The notes under the pieces: generated by a model | Told to the model about the DNA's origin: nothing | The model's database searches: none | What the model saw: only the letters and a program-made list of their open reading frames with translations | Part shown: piece after piece, positions 1-11,099 of the stretch | How positions within the stretch are numbered: the first letter of the stretch is position 1 | Layout of the letters: each line of letters opens with the position of its first letter | Made by a program: the position numbers and the translations under genes | Source of the DNA: Pseudomonadota bacterium | GTDB taxonomy: Bacteria; Pseudomonadota; Gammaproteobacteria; Burkholderiales; Casimicrobiaceae | Reading direction: 5' to 3' | Length of the DNA: 55,388 bases | Assembly (NCBI GenBank): GCA_018241765.1 | Contig: JAFEDD010000027.1 | Location: forward strand, 37,592-92,979

Positions 1-93
1 GATGTTGTCGGCGCTTGCGTCGAGGTAGGGCCGTAGCGCGCGTCCGACGCGCTCGACCTCGTGATCAGGAAGGAGGTTCTGTTTTTGGTTCAT
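1..93 (-). CDS. DUF3619 family protein, N-terminal fragment (runs off the window)
   Basis: Thirty-one codons are visible, beginning MNQKQNLLPDHEVERVGRAL and continuing past the left edge. The start codon overlaps the stop codon of the sigma factor gene in an ATGA arrangement (positions 93 to 90), which implies translational coupling and one operon. In many Burkholderiales a DUF3619 protein follows this type of sigma factor, so the family is assigned mainly from context and from the short N-terminus. Its function is unknown; a membrane-associated partner of the sigma factor is possible but cannot be judged from this fragment. Confidence 0.6.
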   Translation of the reverse strand, partial: MNQKQNLLPDHEVERVGRALRPYLDASADNI

Positions 94-749
94 AACGTGA
101 TCCCTTTCTGGCGCAGCAGCCCTTGCAGGGCATGAACGGCGCGGGAGCAGTGCACTTTCACGCTGCCCTCCGAGCAGCCCATGACCGCGGCTGTCTCGGC
201 AGTATCCATGTCCTCCCAGTAACGCAGCAGAAAGGCTTCGCGTTGACGTGCAGACAGTTGTTGCAGCGCGGCCTCGATCTCCTGCATGGCCTCGCGCTGC
301 TCCAACGCCGCCAGCGGCTGTTCGTTGGCAATGGCACCATCCTGCGCCTCCAGGATTTCGAGCGGGTCGAAGTCGTCGTCGGCGTCGGCGCCAGCCAGGC
401 TCGAGAAATTTGTCGTGTACTGGTTGCGCGTCTTGTTGCGACGAAAGTGGTCGAGAATCGCGTTTTGCAGGATGCGGGTGAAGAGCGGCGGCAGCTCCTC
501 GGCCGGCTTGTCCGCGTAGCTTTCGGTCAGTTTCAGCATCGCGTCCTGCACGATGTCGAGCGCGGCGTCATCGTCGCGCACGGCATACGCGGCATGCTTG
601 AATGCACGGCGTTCGACCGAGGCGAGAAACGCGCTGATTTCTTTGGCTTGAGCCAGGGTGGGGCCTTTCTTCTTCCTGGGCAGCCGCGCGGGCACCGCCG
701 TGAGTTGCGCGATTATAGGCATCGCACCGGAGACGACAGCAGCAAGCAT
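90..749 (-). CDS. RNA polymerase sigma factor, ECF-like sigma-70 family
   Basis: A 219-residue sigma factor with only regions 2 and 4. Region 2 lies at about residues 38-105 (DDDAALDIVQDAMLKL, then LFTRILQNAILDHFRRNKTR). Region 4 lies at about 160-210 with a helix-turn-helix (LSARQREAFLLRYWEDM, then AAVMGCSEGSVKVHCSRA). An acidic linker around residues 120-135 separates them. The ATG at 749 was chosen because GGAGG sits 11 bases upstream; an in-frame ATG at 722 is the alternative. The open frame continues far upstream, but that part is antisense to the neighbouring regulator gene. It directs core polymerase to a regulon not identifiable here. The next gene overlaps by four bases. It is not clearly RpoE: no anti-sigma gene is visible, although the operon runs out of the window. 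Confidence 0.88.
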   Translation of the reverse strand: MLAAVVSGAMPIIAQLTAVPARLPRKKKGPTLAQAKEISAFLASVERRAFKHAAYAVRDDDAALDIVQDAMLKLTESYADKPAEELPPLFTRILQNAILDHFRRNKTRNQYTTNFSSLAGADADDDFDPLEILEAQDGAIANEQPLAALEQREAMQEIEAALQQLSARQREAFLLRYWEDMDTAETAAVMGCSEGSVKVHCSRAVHALQGLLRQKGITL

Positions 750-881
750 CGGGACGCCATCCTCCTTAAAAATACGCGCGAACGCATCGTTGGCCGCGTG
801 GGCTTCGCTGTCGGTTAACGTTGCGGCTACGGGCGGGATGACAGGCGGCACGCGCCGTCGATGAATGGAGGGTGGCGCACG

Positions 882-1613
882 ATGAGCCCACTGATTGTGA
901 CCTTGAAGCGCGTTCTGAAGACGCGCGGCATGACCTACGCGGCGCTGGCGGCGCAGATAGCGTTGTCCGAGGCGAGCGTGAAGCGCCTGTTTTCGCAGGG
1001 AAGTTTCACGCTGGAGCGGCTGGAGGAGGTGTGTGCGGCGCTTGAAATCGACGTGTTCGAACTCGCGCGGCTGGCCCGCGGCGAACAGGCGCGCGCGCAG
1101 GAACTCACGCTGCGGCAGGAGCAGATGCTGGCGAAGGATCGCGCGCTGCTCGGGGTGTTCTATCTCACCTACAGCGGCTGGCAGATCGATGACATCGTCG
1201 CTGCGTACGAGCTGACCCGGGCGCAGGCTTTCTCGTATCTGCGCCGACTCGACGCCATCGGCGTGCTCGACTTGTTGCCGAGCGAGCAGGTGCGCATGAA
1301 AGTCACCCGCAATCTGCGTCTGCGCCGGCGCGGCCCGATCGAACTGGCGTATGGCCGGGCCGCCGTCGGGGAGTTTCTGAGCCCCGAGTTCGACCGTGTC
1401 GGCGGCGTGTTTCGCATCGAATTTCGTGAGTTGTCGTCGGCCAGCTTCGAACTGCTGAAGCGCAAACTCGATCGGCTCGCCGACGAGGTGCATGAATTGG
1501 CTGAGCTCGACAGCGTGCTGCCGTCCCAACAGCGACAGACCATCGGTGTGGCGCTCGGGGCGCGGCCCTGGACGGTGGCGATGGTGGCAGGACTGCCGCG
1601 ACGCAAGACCTGA
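882..1613 (+). CDS. XRE-family helix-turn-helix transcriptional regulator with long C-terminal domain
   Basis: A 243-residue protein. The Cro/CI-type HTH occupies about residues 4-62 (LKRVLKTRGMTYAALAAQIA, then SEASVKRLFSQGSFTLERLE, ending in a helix typical of the fold). The remaining 180 residues contain no motif I can name; they include a second possible DNA-binding stretch (DDIVAAYELTRAQAFSYLRR) and a predicted amphipathic helix near residues 185-215. GGAGGG nine bases before the ATG at 882 fixes the start over an in-frame ATG at 861. It is divergent from the sigma factor gene with 132 bp between start codons, so either protein could act on the shared region. Ligand and targets are unknown. 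Confidence 0.8.
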   Translation: MSPLIVTLKRVLKTRGMTYAALAAQIALSEASVKRLFSQGSFTLERLEEVCAALEIDVFELARLARGEQARAQELTLRQEQMLAKDRALLGVFYLTYSGWQIDDIVAAYELTRAQAFSYLRRLDAIGVLDLLPSEQVRMKVTRNLRLRRRGPIELAYGRAAVGEFLSPEFDRVGGVFRIEFRELSSASFELLKRKLDRLADEVHELAELDSVLPSQQRQTIGVALGARPWTVAMVAGLPRRKT

Positions 1614-1659
1614 AGCTTCGACGCGCCGCGCGGCATGTCTGTGATTTCGGCGCACCATG

Positions 1660-1684
1660 AAAAAACGGGCCTCGCGGCCCGTTT
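1660..1684 (-). terminator. Intrinsic terminator of the lipase gene (possibly bidirectional)
   Basis: A perfect 9-bp stem, AAACGGGCC and GGCCCGTTT (1663-1671 and 1676-1684), encloses the tetraloop TCGC. Read on the minus strand it is followed by six T residues (1665 to 1660), the classical Rho-independent layout just after the lipase stop at 1736. On the plus strand three Ts follow, so it may also stop the XRE gene that ends at 1613. Confidence 0.88.
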
Positions 1685-1735
1685 CGTGGGGGGGGGGCGG
1701 GGCGCTGCGTCGAGCGGCGCACCCACCGATTGGGT

Positions 1736-3190
1736 TTACTGCCCCGAAGCCAGCACGCTTTGGAAGAAGCCGCGAACCGCGACGTTGCAGAACGGCGGCA
1801 CCAGCGTTCCGTGATACGCACCGAGCACGCGCTCGGTCGGTGTTGCGCCGAGCGAGGGGTCCGCCGCTGCGGCAGACACGGCGCCGGCGAACGCCCCGGC
1901 GAGCGTGGGGCCGACCGTCGCCGCGTCTTCGACGTTCATGACCTTCACCAGCGCGCCAGCACCCTTGCTGGCGAACGAAGCGGCCGCATCAGCCGTGTTG
2001 GAGGCGAACACGACCGGGTCCTGTGCGCCAAAGCACATCGCGACGGGGCGGGCAGGCGTCCAGCCGAGCAGGTCGTTCTTCGCGGTGGCTACCCAGACGT
2101 TGTGCTGCGGGTTGGTCATCACGGCCTGGCGATAGCTTTGCTTCACCAGATTCGGCGTGCCGATGCCATTGGCGAACAAGGCGTCGAGCGACGGATTGCC
2201 GGTGACCAGTGCGCCGGTGGCGAAGAGCTTGCCGGGCAGCTTGCCGGTGGCGTAGAGCTGGGTGGTCGACAGCGCGCCGGGAAGCAGCGTCTCGATACCG
2301 TTGGCGTAGGGTGCCTCGTAGGCGTCGCTGGGCGACGAGTAGAGGTTGCCGTAGGCGTTCTGCCAACTGGTGAAGATCATCGGCGTGAAGATCGTCGCGC
2401 CGAGGTTCACACCGCCCGCGAACACCGTCTGGAAGGTCTTCACCAGCGAGTACGGGCCCGACATGTTGCCCGACGCCGTGACCTTGAACTCGCTGCCGAA
2501 GTTGTTCTGCATGGCGCGGTGCGTGGCCATGGAGACGAAACCGCCTTGCGAGTAGCCGGCCAGGAACAGTTTGCCCGAATCGTTGACTCCGATGTTCGGG
2601 AACGCCTTGCGCGCGGCACGCAAGGCGTCGATCATGTCGTTCGATTGCTGTTCGGCGTTGAGATAGGGGTGATAGGGCAGGCGCGAAGCGTCGTAACCGG
2701 CGTAGTTCGAGGTGACGACGACGAAACCCTGCGCCGCGTAGAACGCCGCCAGCAGGGCGGCTTCGCCATTGGCCGGGCTCGCGATGTTGTAGGCCTTCTC
2801 GACGGTGGTGCCGTGGCTGTAGAGCAGCACCGGTCGCGGTCCGCTGCACGCGGCGTCGGTGCCGAGCGGCACCATGATGCCACCCGTGGCGTTGGTGGCC
2901 TCACCCTTCCCGCCGACGGTGTTGTATTCCATGTAATGGAAGTTCACGCCGCACTTGGGCGTGCCGGCCAGCTGCAAGAGGCTTCGTCCGCTGGGCGAGG
3001 CGGAAAAGGTGGCGTTGACATCCGCCGCCGTCGGCATGCTGGTCAGGATGACCGGCGGGTTGGCGACCAATGTGCCGCGGGCGTTGCCGAGATCGATGCT
3101 CGGGCCGGTGGCGACGTCGCCGCCGCCGCTGCACGCCGCCACGACGGCGGCGGCCAACGTGGCCAGAGCGAGCGAACGGATGGTTTTCAT
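1736..3190 (-). CDS. Secreted lipase-family alpha/beta hydrolase, probable lipoprotein
   Basis: A 484-residue protein with a signal peptide ending in VVAAC; Cys20 is the likely lipidation site, placing the mature protein in the outer envelope. The alpha/beta-hydrolase nucleophile is Ser214 in GYSQGG. Asp391 (FGAQDP) and His460 (GAYHG) are likely triad partners. HGTT (126-129) resembles an oxyanion-hole loop. The size and architecture resemble secretory lipases that cut acylglycerols or other esters; the substrate cannot be told from sequence. AAGGAGG lies seven bases before the ATG at 3190. The gene is followed by an intrinsic terminator. fadH, immediately upstream on the same strand, works on unsaturated fatty acids, consistent with lipid use. 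Confidence 0.8.
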   Translation of the reverse strand: MKTIRSLALATLAAAVVAACSGGGDVATGPSIDLGNARGTLVANPPVILTSMPTAADVNATFSASPSGRSLLQLAGTPKCGVNFHYMEYNTVGGKGEATNATGGIMVPLGTDAACSGPRPVLLYSHGTTVEKAYNIASPANGEAALLAAFYAAQGFVVVTSNYAGYDASRLPYHPYLNAEQQSNDMIDALRAARKAFPNIGVNDSGKLFLAGYSQGGFVSMATHRAMQNNFGSEFKVTASGNMSGPYSLVKTFQTVFAGGVNLGATIFTPMIFTSWQNAYGNLYSSPSDAYEAPYANGIETLLPGALSTTQLYATGKLPGKLFATGALVTGNPSLDALFANGIGTPNLVKQSYRQAVMTNPQHNVWVATAKNDLLGWTPARPVAMCFGAQDPVVFASNTADAAASFASKGAGALVKVMNVEDAATVGPTLAGAFAGAVSAAAADPSLGATPTERVLGAYHGTLVPPFCNVAVRGFFQSVLASGQ

Positions 3191-3419
3191 GCAGAGCCTC
3201 CTTGGTTCGAATGCGCGGACTCTCGAAGGTTGCGATGGTGGCCGGCGGGGCGCGGTGCAGCGTCGAGAGCGGAACAGTCTGTGATGTTAGGCGTTTGTCG
3301 TACCGGCGACCAGTGCTGCCACGCGGGTTGCGCAGCGCCGTGCGGGCGCTGTTGCGTTTGTGTTGCCGTTGGCGTGCCCGGACGCGTTTCGAACGGGGTG
3401 CGACACCGGTGGTTGCCGC

Positions 3420-5501
<2,082 letters not shown>

Positions 5502-5572
5502 CTACGCCATTGGTGGTGCTGGCGGTGTCCGGCCAGCGCCTGTTTCGAGCCGCGGCTCTACCGCGGCCACGC

Positions 5573-7639
5573 TCACTGCGGAATGCTCAGGGTGTTGCCG
5601 GAGAACGTGATGGCGTCGGTTGCCGCCGGTGCGCCGCTGAGCGCAGGCAGGTTCGCCGCCGTGATCGCCGGTGCCGCACCGGGCGTGCCGCCGCGCGGGG
5701 TCGTGCGAACCACCTGCGAAGCGGGCAACGGCTTGCCGTTTTTCAGGTGATCGTACATGGCGTCCATCGCGCGGTTGAAGTAGACATGCAGCGGAATGAA
5801 GCGGGTGTCGTACCCCGGTAGCGCGGCATTGCCGATGAAGGCGTCGAAGTGCTGCGCGTTGGTCACTTCGATGTAGCTCAGCTTGCCGCTCGGATCGGCC
5901 ACCTTGCTTTGTGCGACGTAGGGGCGCGACGAGTGATTGACCGGGACCAAGGCGTCGTTGCGACCGTGCACGATGATGGTCGGCTTGCCCTGCAGCTTGC
6001 CGCTGCGCTGGACGGCCTTGATGTTCGCGGCGACGGTGTTGTCGGTCAATTTGCCGGCAATGCAGCGCGCGCCGTCGAGGTTGTAGTCGAACACGCCGCC
6101 GGCGGATGCCGAGCCGGCGCCTTCGATGATCGGGCCACCGGGGTTGTTGAAGTTCACCAGATTGATGCCGCTGGTCGGCGGAATGCCATTGCCGGTGCCG
6201 AACAGGCGGGCGAACGCCGCCGGCGCGATGGCCGTCGGCTTGAAGTCGGCGCCCGTCGCGGCCATGCCGTAACCGCAGAGGTTGTCGGCCACATTGGCCT
6301 GCGCGTAGGTGTTGACGTAGGTGACGGCGATGGCGGGCACGGCGAACGCGAAATGCGAGGCGAGCAGCGCGTCGGATTCCGGGAGCCAGCCGGCGGCATG
6401 GATTTTCGCCAGCGCTTCGTCGGCGCGCGCTGCCGGTGTCGTCGCGCTGAGCAACCCCTTGGTGGCGAGCGAGGCGCAGCGGCCGGCGCCAGCGGTTGCG
6501 TTGACGTAGACGGCGCCCGGTGCGGTGGCAAGCGAGCTGGAGAGCGCCGCGCATGGCTGATAGAGCATGGCCTGTGCCGTGTAATCGAGCAGGCTCTTGC
6601 CGCCGTTGGTGACTGTGGCGCCGGCGAACTTCACGACGGCTCCGCCGCTGCCATCGGGCTGAATCTGGGGTTCGCCGACCGCGACGCCGTCGATGAGCCC
6701 TTCGGTGTCCTGTTCAGCGGCCATGAGCGAAGCGCCGCCACCGTTGGAGACGCTGGAGGCGATCACCAGCGTGTTGTCCGGGCGGAACTTGACCGTCGCG
6801 GCGCCGTTGGCCTTGGGCGCGAGCTCGGCATTGAGCGCAAAGAATGCGAAGCGAATCGCTTGCAGCGTGAACTTGCCCCAGTCCTTCTCGGGGTTCTGCT
6901 GCGAATGCGCGTGCTTGAAGGCGATGCGGTTGTTGGCGGTGGTGCCGGCCGGAACGGTGGCGACGAACTGCGCGCCAGCGCTCTGTGTCGTCGGACGCCC
7001 GAACAGATCGAACACGGTGTTGGTCGCGAGGTCGTGCGCGCCGTTGCCGGTGCCTTTGTCGGTGTAGGCCACGGCGCAGCCTTTTTTCAGCCCCCATTCA
7101 CCGGCCGTCGCGATGGCACCGTAGACGCCGCGTGACCCGGACGACGGCGCGCTGACGATGCACGGGGCATCGGCGTTGAACGTGGAGGGAATCTGCACGA
7201 GCATCGTGACGTTCTGCTTGCCACTGCCGTCGTCGCTGTAGGCGAGGTATTCGACGCCCCCGATCTTGCCTTCGCCGGTGCCGACTGTGCCGTTGGCATC
7301 GATGTTGGGCCCGAACAGGGTGCCGAAGCCGCCATTGGTGGTGACGTCGACCAAGGCGCGGTAGTTGTTGTAGATGGCGAGTCGGCGCAGTTCGGTCGCC
7401 GTCGGATTCAAGGGGTCTGCCACCGTGGGTGACACGGCGCTTTGCAGGCCGCTCTTGCCGAGGCCGGCAGTCAGCAGATCATCGCTGTTGCCGTCGTAGA
7501 GTGCACGCTGCACGGTGCCGGCGACGAAGGACGGTTGCGTGTTGAGCACGACATCGTCACCGGACCCGCACCCGGCGAGCTGCGTGACGACGAGAGCACC
7601 GATGGCGGTGGTGAGCGAGCGGGACAAGGTCGATTGCAA
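5573..7639 (-). CDS. D-(-)-3-hydroxybutyrate oligomer hydrolase family protein, probable lipoprotein
   Basis: A 688-residue protein that should cleave short 3-hydroxybutyrate oligomers released from polyhydroxybutyrate. A signal peptide ends at the lipobox LAGC (Cys24). The family region includes RRLAIYNNYRALVDVTTNGG near residues 85-104 and the conserved SAPSSGSRGVYGAIATAGEW around 163-182. The serine nucleophile is probably Ser298 in SSVSNGGGASL, matching the S-x-S-N-G-G context I recall for this family. A C-terminal HGRND stretch and a nearby histidine could complete the triad. The lipobox implies anchoring in the envelope rather than free secretion, so use of external oligomers is an inference. 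Family is recognised from overall pattern; no alignment was done. Confidence 0.83.
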   Translation of the reverse strand: MQSTLSRSLTTAIGALVVTQLAGCGSGDDVVLNTQPSFVAGTVQRALYDGNSDDLLTAGLGKSGLQSAVSPTVADPLNPTATELRRLAIYNNYRALVDVTTNGGFGTLFGPNIDANGTVGTGEGKIGGVEYLAYSDDGSGKQNVTMLVQIPSTFNADAPCIVSAPSSGSRGVYGAIATAGEWGLKKGCAVAYTDKGTGNGAHDLATNTVFDLFGRPTTQSAGAQFVATVPAGTTANNRIAFKHAHSQQNPEKDWGKFTLQAIRFAFFALNAELAPKANGAATVKFRPDNTLVIASSVSNGGGASLMAAEQDTEGLIDGVAVGEPQIQPDGSGGAVVKFAGATVTNGGKSLLDYTAQAMLYQPCAALSSSLATAPGAVYVNATAGAGRCASLATKGLLSATTPAARADEALAKIHAAGWLPESDALLASHFAFAVPAIAVTYVNTYAQANVADNLCGYGMAATGADFKPTAIAPAAFARLFGTGNGIPPTSGINLVNFNNPGGPIIEGAGSASAGGVFDYNLDGARCIAGKLTDNTVAANIKAVQRSGKLQGKPTIIVHGRNDALVPVNHSSRPYVAQSKVADPSGKLSYIEVTNAQHFDAFIGNAALPGYDTRFIPLHVYFNRAMDAMYDHLKNGKPLPASQVVRTTPRGGTPGAAPAITAANLPALSGAPAATDAITFSGNTLSIPQ

Positions 7640-7838
7640 GAGAACCCCCGGAAGATCAACGTTGGAATTCGTGCGATGACATCATGCACGTTGAACCCAG
7701 TATACGTTCGGCGCGTTCGGCGAACGAGCCATCCGTCTCACGCCGGTGCGACACACTGAGCGTGCTCGCCAGCGTGCGTTCGCAGTCGAATTCGTCGCCC
7801 TGCGTCACATCCCGCACGCTTGGCGTTGCGCGTTCTCG

Positions 7839-9929
7839 CTAAGGGTCGTTGCGCGCGCCGAGTTCGCTTGGGGAGCGGGGCGTGAGCGGTGCTCCGCCAT
7901 CGCGACGGACATCCGGAGCGCCCATGCGCTTGTTGCCACCGAGCTCGAAGCGGGCGTCACCCAGGGCGAGCCCCGAGGCACTCGGTTCGACGAGGCGTTG
8001 GATGCTCGATTTGGCGGCCTGACACGCCCCCGTCGCGCGCCAAGCGAGTGCACCCGAGAGCTGCGCTTCCGAAGGGTCGCCGAGCGCATGGCCGAGGTCG
8101 TCGGCGACGGTGCAGGTGGGTGCAAAGCCGTCGACATAACCGCCTTCGCCCTTCGCGTTGACGCCGGTGAACTGCACGGTGAAGTACGTCGTGCCGCAGT
8201 TGTCGGTGCCGTAGAAGCCGAACGGTTTGCCGCAGGTGGCGCCGCTGCCGATCAGAATGACTTGCACATCGATGCCGCGCAGGCCGTTGATCAGCGCCTC
8301 GGAGGCCGAGCAGCTGCTGCCCGTGGTCAGGATGAACACGCGAGGCAGGTTCAGTGTCGGCAGGCTCTGCCCGCTGGCGAGGCCACCAGGGTAACCGCTT
8401 CCCTTGGTCAGGAAGCCGAGGACATCATCGGGTCCGAAGGGTTTCTTGTCATTCGTCTGCTCGATCTCGAAGGTGCGCCCGGCCGTGCGTGCAGGGCCGG
8501 CGATCATGTAGGCGAGTTGGGATGCGACGTAGAGGTAGCCGCCGCGGTTGTAGCGCAGGTCGAGCACGAGGTCACTGACGCCGGCCGCTTGCAGCCCGGC
8601 GATGGCGTTGGCGACGGCCGATTCGGAGACGAAGGAATTGAACGTCGTGAAGGCGAGGTAGCCGACCTTGCCGCTCGCGGTGTTGATGACACCGCTGACC
8701 GGCACCGGCTGCAGCGCGAGTTGCGCCGAGCGCAGCACGGCGGTCTTGCTTGCGCCGCCGCTGAGCGGCGCAAGCACCAGCGTATGGGTCTCGCCGATGG
8801 TAGCGGGAAAGAGACCGGCGTTCAGCGTGTTGACGCCGCTTTGCGTGTTGTCGTTGACGAGGTCGACACCGTCGACCGTGAGGACGCGGTCGCCGCGACG
8901 CACGCCGGCCAGGTCGGCAGGGGAGCCCGGATCGACCACCGCTACCAGCAATTGTCGTGGCGGCGTGTTGCGCACCATCTGCCACGAAATGCCGTAGCCG
9001 GCGCTGATGCCGGCGCTGGTGTTCTCGACTTCCGAGGTATCGAGCGTGTAGTGAAATCCGCTCTTGTCCTTGGCGAGGCCGGAGAAGGTGACCGCCGGCG
9101 ATTTCAGCCGATTGAAGTAGTCGACGGGATTGCTGAAATCGGCCGCATTCAGGTTGGGAATTTCACGATACCAGAGATAGGTTTCGTCGCTGAACGCGCG
9201 CACCCAGTTCATCTCGTCGGCCAGCGTGCCAGGGCGATCAGGGTAGGGTTTGCCGGTGAGCGGGCTGCTGCCGCTGCGCGGCGCGACGCAGCGATCCTCG
9301 ACCGAGGAGGCGGGCACGAACACGGGACGCGGGTTCGGCGGCGTTGCGCTCGTCACGCAGAACACGGCGCCTTCGCCCGACCATCCTTGCGCGAGCATGC
9401 TGTCGTAGGTGGCGCGATCTACGCTGTAGCGATGGTTGGGCACATTGAGCTGTGCGCTCGGGCGCAGTGCGCGATAGACCGGGATGGGCGCATTGATCGG
9501 ACAGAACCCGCCAATGGCCGGCGTGACTGCGAAATCGAGTCCCTCATTGCTGAAGTTGGGCAGGTTGTAGGAGGCAACGTAGGCACAATCGGCCGGCAGC
9601 CCGTAGAAGTGCGATGAGAACGGTTGCGCCGGATTGACGGCCCAGTTGGAGCCGGTGACGGTGATGCGCCAGCGGCAGACCGGCGACAGCGTTCCGGCGC
9701 CCGAGGCCGACGTCGCGGCAAACGTCATGCCGGTGCGCGCAAAATTGCTGAAGCCGTCGAGCAGCGACTGCTCCTCGGCGCGCCCGGTCAGAAAGTAGGC
9801 ATCGATCGTCTTGTTGTAGTACTCGACGACATTGACCGCTTGCGCCGTGGCGCCGGTGGCTGCCGTGAGCGCGAGGATTCCGCTGAGCAGAGGGGTGAGG
9901 ACACGGAGCATGATGGAGGCGGCGCGCAT
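7839..9929 (-). CDS. Exported S41-family protease with PDZ domain and N-terminal DUF5648-like module
   Basis: A 696-residue protein with a signal peptide (about 1-30, ending ATAQA). Residues 35-192 contain two segments resembling the DUF5648-type repeat, with EYYNKTIDAYFLT and NHRYSVDRATYDSMLAQGWSGEG. A PDZ-like segment (about 325-400; SPADLAGVRRGDRVLTVDGV) is followed by the S41 core. The likely nucleophile is Ser541 in GSSCSASEAL, and LVLDLRYNRGG (454-464) is the conserved strand-turn. It probably processes or degrades envelope or extracellular proteins. No good Shine-Dalgarno precedes the ATG at 9929; the ATG seven codons later is an alternative start. A run of ten G residues sits 45 bp upstream of the start. 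Confidence 0.82.
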   Translation of the reverse strand: MRAASIMLRVLTPLLSGILALTAATGATAQAVNVVEYYNKTIDAYFLTGRAEEQSLLDGFSNFARTGMTFAATSASGAGTLSPVCRWRITVTGSNWAVNPAQPFSSHFYGLPADCAYVASYNLPNFSNEGLDFAVTPAIGGFCPINAPIPVYRALRPSAQLNVPNHRYSVDRATYDSMLAQGWSGEGAVFCVTSATPPNPRPVFVPASSVEDRCVAPRSGSSPLTGKPYPDRPGTLADEMNWVRAFSDETYLWYREIPNLNAADFSNPVDYFNRLKSPAVTFSGLAKDKSGFHYTLDTSEVENTSAGISAGYGISWQMVRNTPPRQLLVAVVDPGSPADLAGVRRGDRVLTVDGVDLVNDNTQSGVNTLNAGLFPATIGETHTLVLAPLSGGASKTAVLRSAQLALQPVPVSGVINTASGKVGYLAFTTFNSFVSESAVANAIAGLQAAGVSDLVLDLRYNRGGYLYVASQLAYMIAGPARTAGRTFEIEQTNDKKPFGPDDVLGFLTKGSGYPGGLASGQSLPTLNLPRVFILTTGSSCSASEALINGLRGIDVQVILIGSGATCGKPFGFYGTDNCGTTYFTVQFTGVNAKGEGGYVDGFAPTCTVADDLGHALGDPSEAQLSGALAWRATGACQAAKSSIQRLVEPSASGLALGDARFELGGNKRMGAPDVRRDGGAPLTPRSPSELGARNDP

Positions 9930-10034
9930 GGTGATGATCTCGACGAGCGGAGTTGACGCAATCCGGTGGTTGAGGGGGGGGGGTGATTCGACGCGCGCAT
10001 GCTAACGCCGTGCGCGATCGATGTCGAACGCATA

Positions 10035-11033
10035 TCACACCTCGAATTCGACACAGAGCGCGGCATGGTCGCTGGCGGCGTTGTGGGCGTAGCCGATGGT
10101 GGGGTAGCGCTCGCCGGTGTATTGACGGCACTTCAGCGTCAGTCCGCGCCGGTTGATGAGGCGCGCCGTGCGTTTGAGCCGAACATCGTGCAGCAGATAG
10201 TCGAGGCGCGAGACTTCCTGGGCGATCGTGTAATAGTGCGTCCAGCGTTCGCTGACAGGCACATCGCCGAAACTGTCTTCGAGCCCCGCACGCATGATCG
10301 GAGCGATCGACGCGCCGCGCTGCGGGTGAGTGTCGTCGACGTTGAGATCGCCGAAGACGATGGGCAGTTTGCCTGCGGCCTGGGCTTCTTTCGCCAGTTC
10401 GGCCACGCGGGCCGCTTGCCGTGCGCGCAATTCATCGGGCGGCAGCGGTTCGCGACGCGAGCCCTTGCCCTGCGATTTGAGGTGATTGGCCATGAAGGTC
10501 AGTGTCTTGCCGTTGACGCGCAGGTCCAGCTCCAGACAGTCGCGCGAGAACAGCGCGTTGCGGGCGAGATAGACCGGTCCGCTGTCGTCGTTGACCACGC
10601 CCCATTCAACGCTTTGGCCCGGCTCCAGGGTTTCATGGGCGTGTGAGCGCAGTCCGAGCACGTCGGCGGCGAAGCCACGGCGCACGCAGATGCCCACGTC
10701 GATGCCACGCCCGTCGTTGCCTTCAACGAGGAAGATGCGGTCGAAGTAGTGCGACAGGTACTGCTGGTTGAAGATGCGCAGCGCGGCGAGGTTCTCGACT
10801 TCAGAGACGCCCAGCACATCGGGCTGCATGTCGAGGATGGCGCGGGCCGTGTTGTCGCGCTGCATGCCGGCGAGCGCAATGTTGCCGTCGGCGCCGTCAG
10901 TGCCACGATCGACGGCGGTGACGCCGACGGCGATCACTTGCCGGTCATAGGGCAGCGCTTCGCTGATCGGGTTGCCGAAGGCGTAGCGGGTGAAGAGGTT
11001 TTCGACGTTGAACCAGCCGACGCGCATGCGCAT
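10035..11033 (-). CDS. Endonuclease/exonuclease/phosphatase family protein
   Basis: A 332-residue protein of the DNase I-like metal-dependent superfamily. Motifs appear in order: WFNVENLF (7-14) with the metal-side Asn and Glu, SEVEN (77-81), MANHLKSQG in the middle, GDLNVDD, and SDHAALCVEF at the C-terminus carrying the catalytic Asp-His pair. No signal peptide is visible, so a cytoplasmic role is likely. The substrate could be nucleic acid or a phosphoester; the superfamily does not decide this. The first ATG (11033) and the third codon ATG (11027) are both possible starts. It lies downstream of a hairpin terminator and upstream of the S41 protease gene on the same strand. Confidence 0.87.
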   Translation of the reverse strand: MRMRVGWFNVENLFTRYAFGNPISEALPYDRQVIAVGVTAVDRGTDGADGNIALAGMQRDNTARAILDMQPDVLGVSEVENLAALRIFNQQYLSHYFDRIFLVEGNDGRGIDVGICVRRGFAADVLGLRSHAHETLEPGQSVEWGVVNDDSGPVYLARNALFSRDCLELDLRVNGKTLTFMANHLKSQGKGSRREPLPPDELRARQAARVAELAKEAQAAGKLPIVFGDLNVDDTHPQRGASIAPIMRAGLEDSFGDVPVSERWTHYYTIAQEVSRLDYLLHDVRLKRTARLINRRGLTLKCRQYTGERYPTIGYAHNAASDHAALCVEFEV

Positions 11034-11057
11034 GAGGAGTACGACGCTGAAAAGGAA

Positions 11058-11080
11058 ACAGGCCGCATTATGCGGCCTGT
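11058..11080 (-). terminator. Intrinsic terminator after the dipeptide-type binding protein gene
   Basis: A perfect 10-bp stem, ACAGGCCGCA and TGCGGCCTGT, with a TTA loop. On the minus strand it is followed by TTTCCTTTTC. It lies 20 bases after the stop codon at 11100, separating this gene from the endonuclease/phosphatase gene that starts at 11033. Confidence 0.8.
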
Positions 11081-11099
11081 GTCGGGAGTGGGTGCGGGT

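Noticed and set aside
1688-1697. G10 tract after the lipase gene as a phase-variation site.
   Set aside because: It lies beyond the lipase stop and close to its terminator, where slippage would have no obvious effect on expression.
3333-3351. Hairpin CAGCGCC / GGCGCTG after fadH, considered as its terminator.
   Set aside because: No U-tract follows on the minus strand, and such short GC-rich stems occur often by chance in this DNA.
5549-5567. Hairpin GCCGCGG-CTCTA-CCGCGGC between fadH and the oligomer hydrolase gene.
   Set aside because: GC-rich 7-bp stem without a T-run, just after the hydrolase gene stop; not distinguishable from chance.
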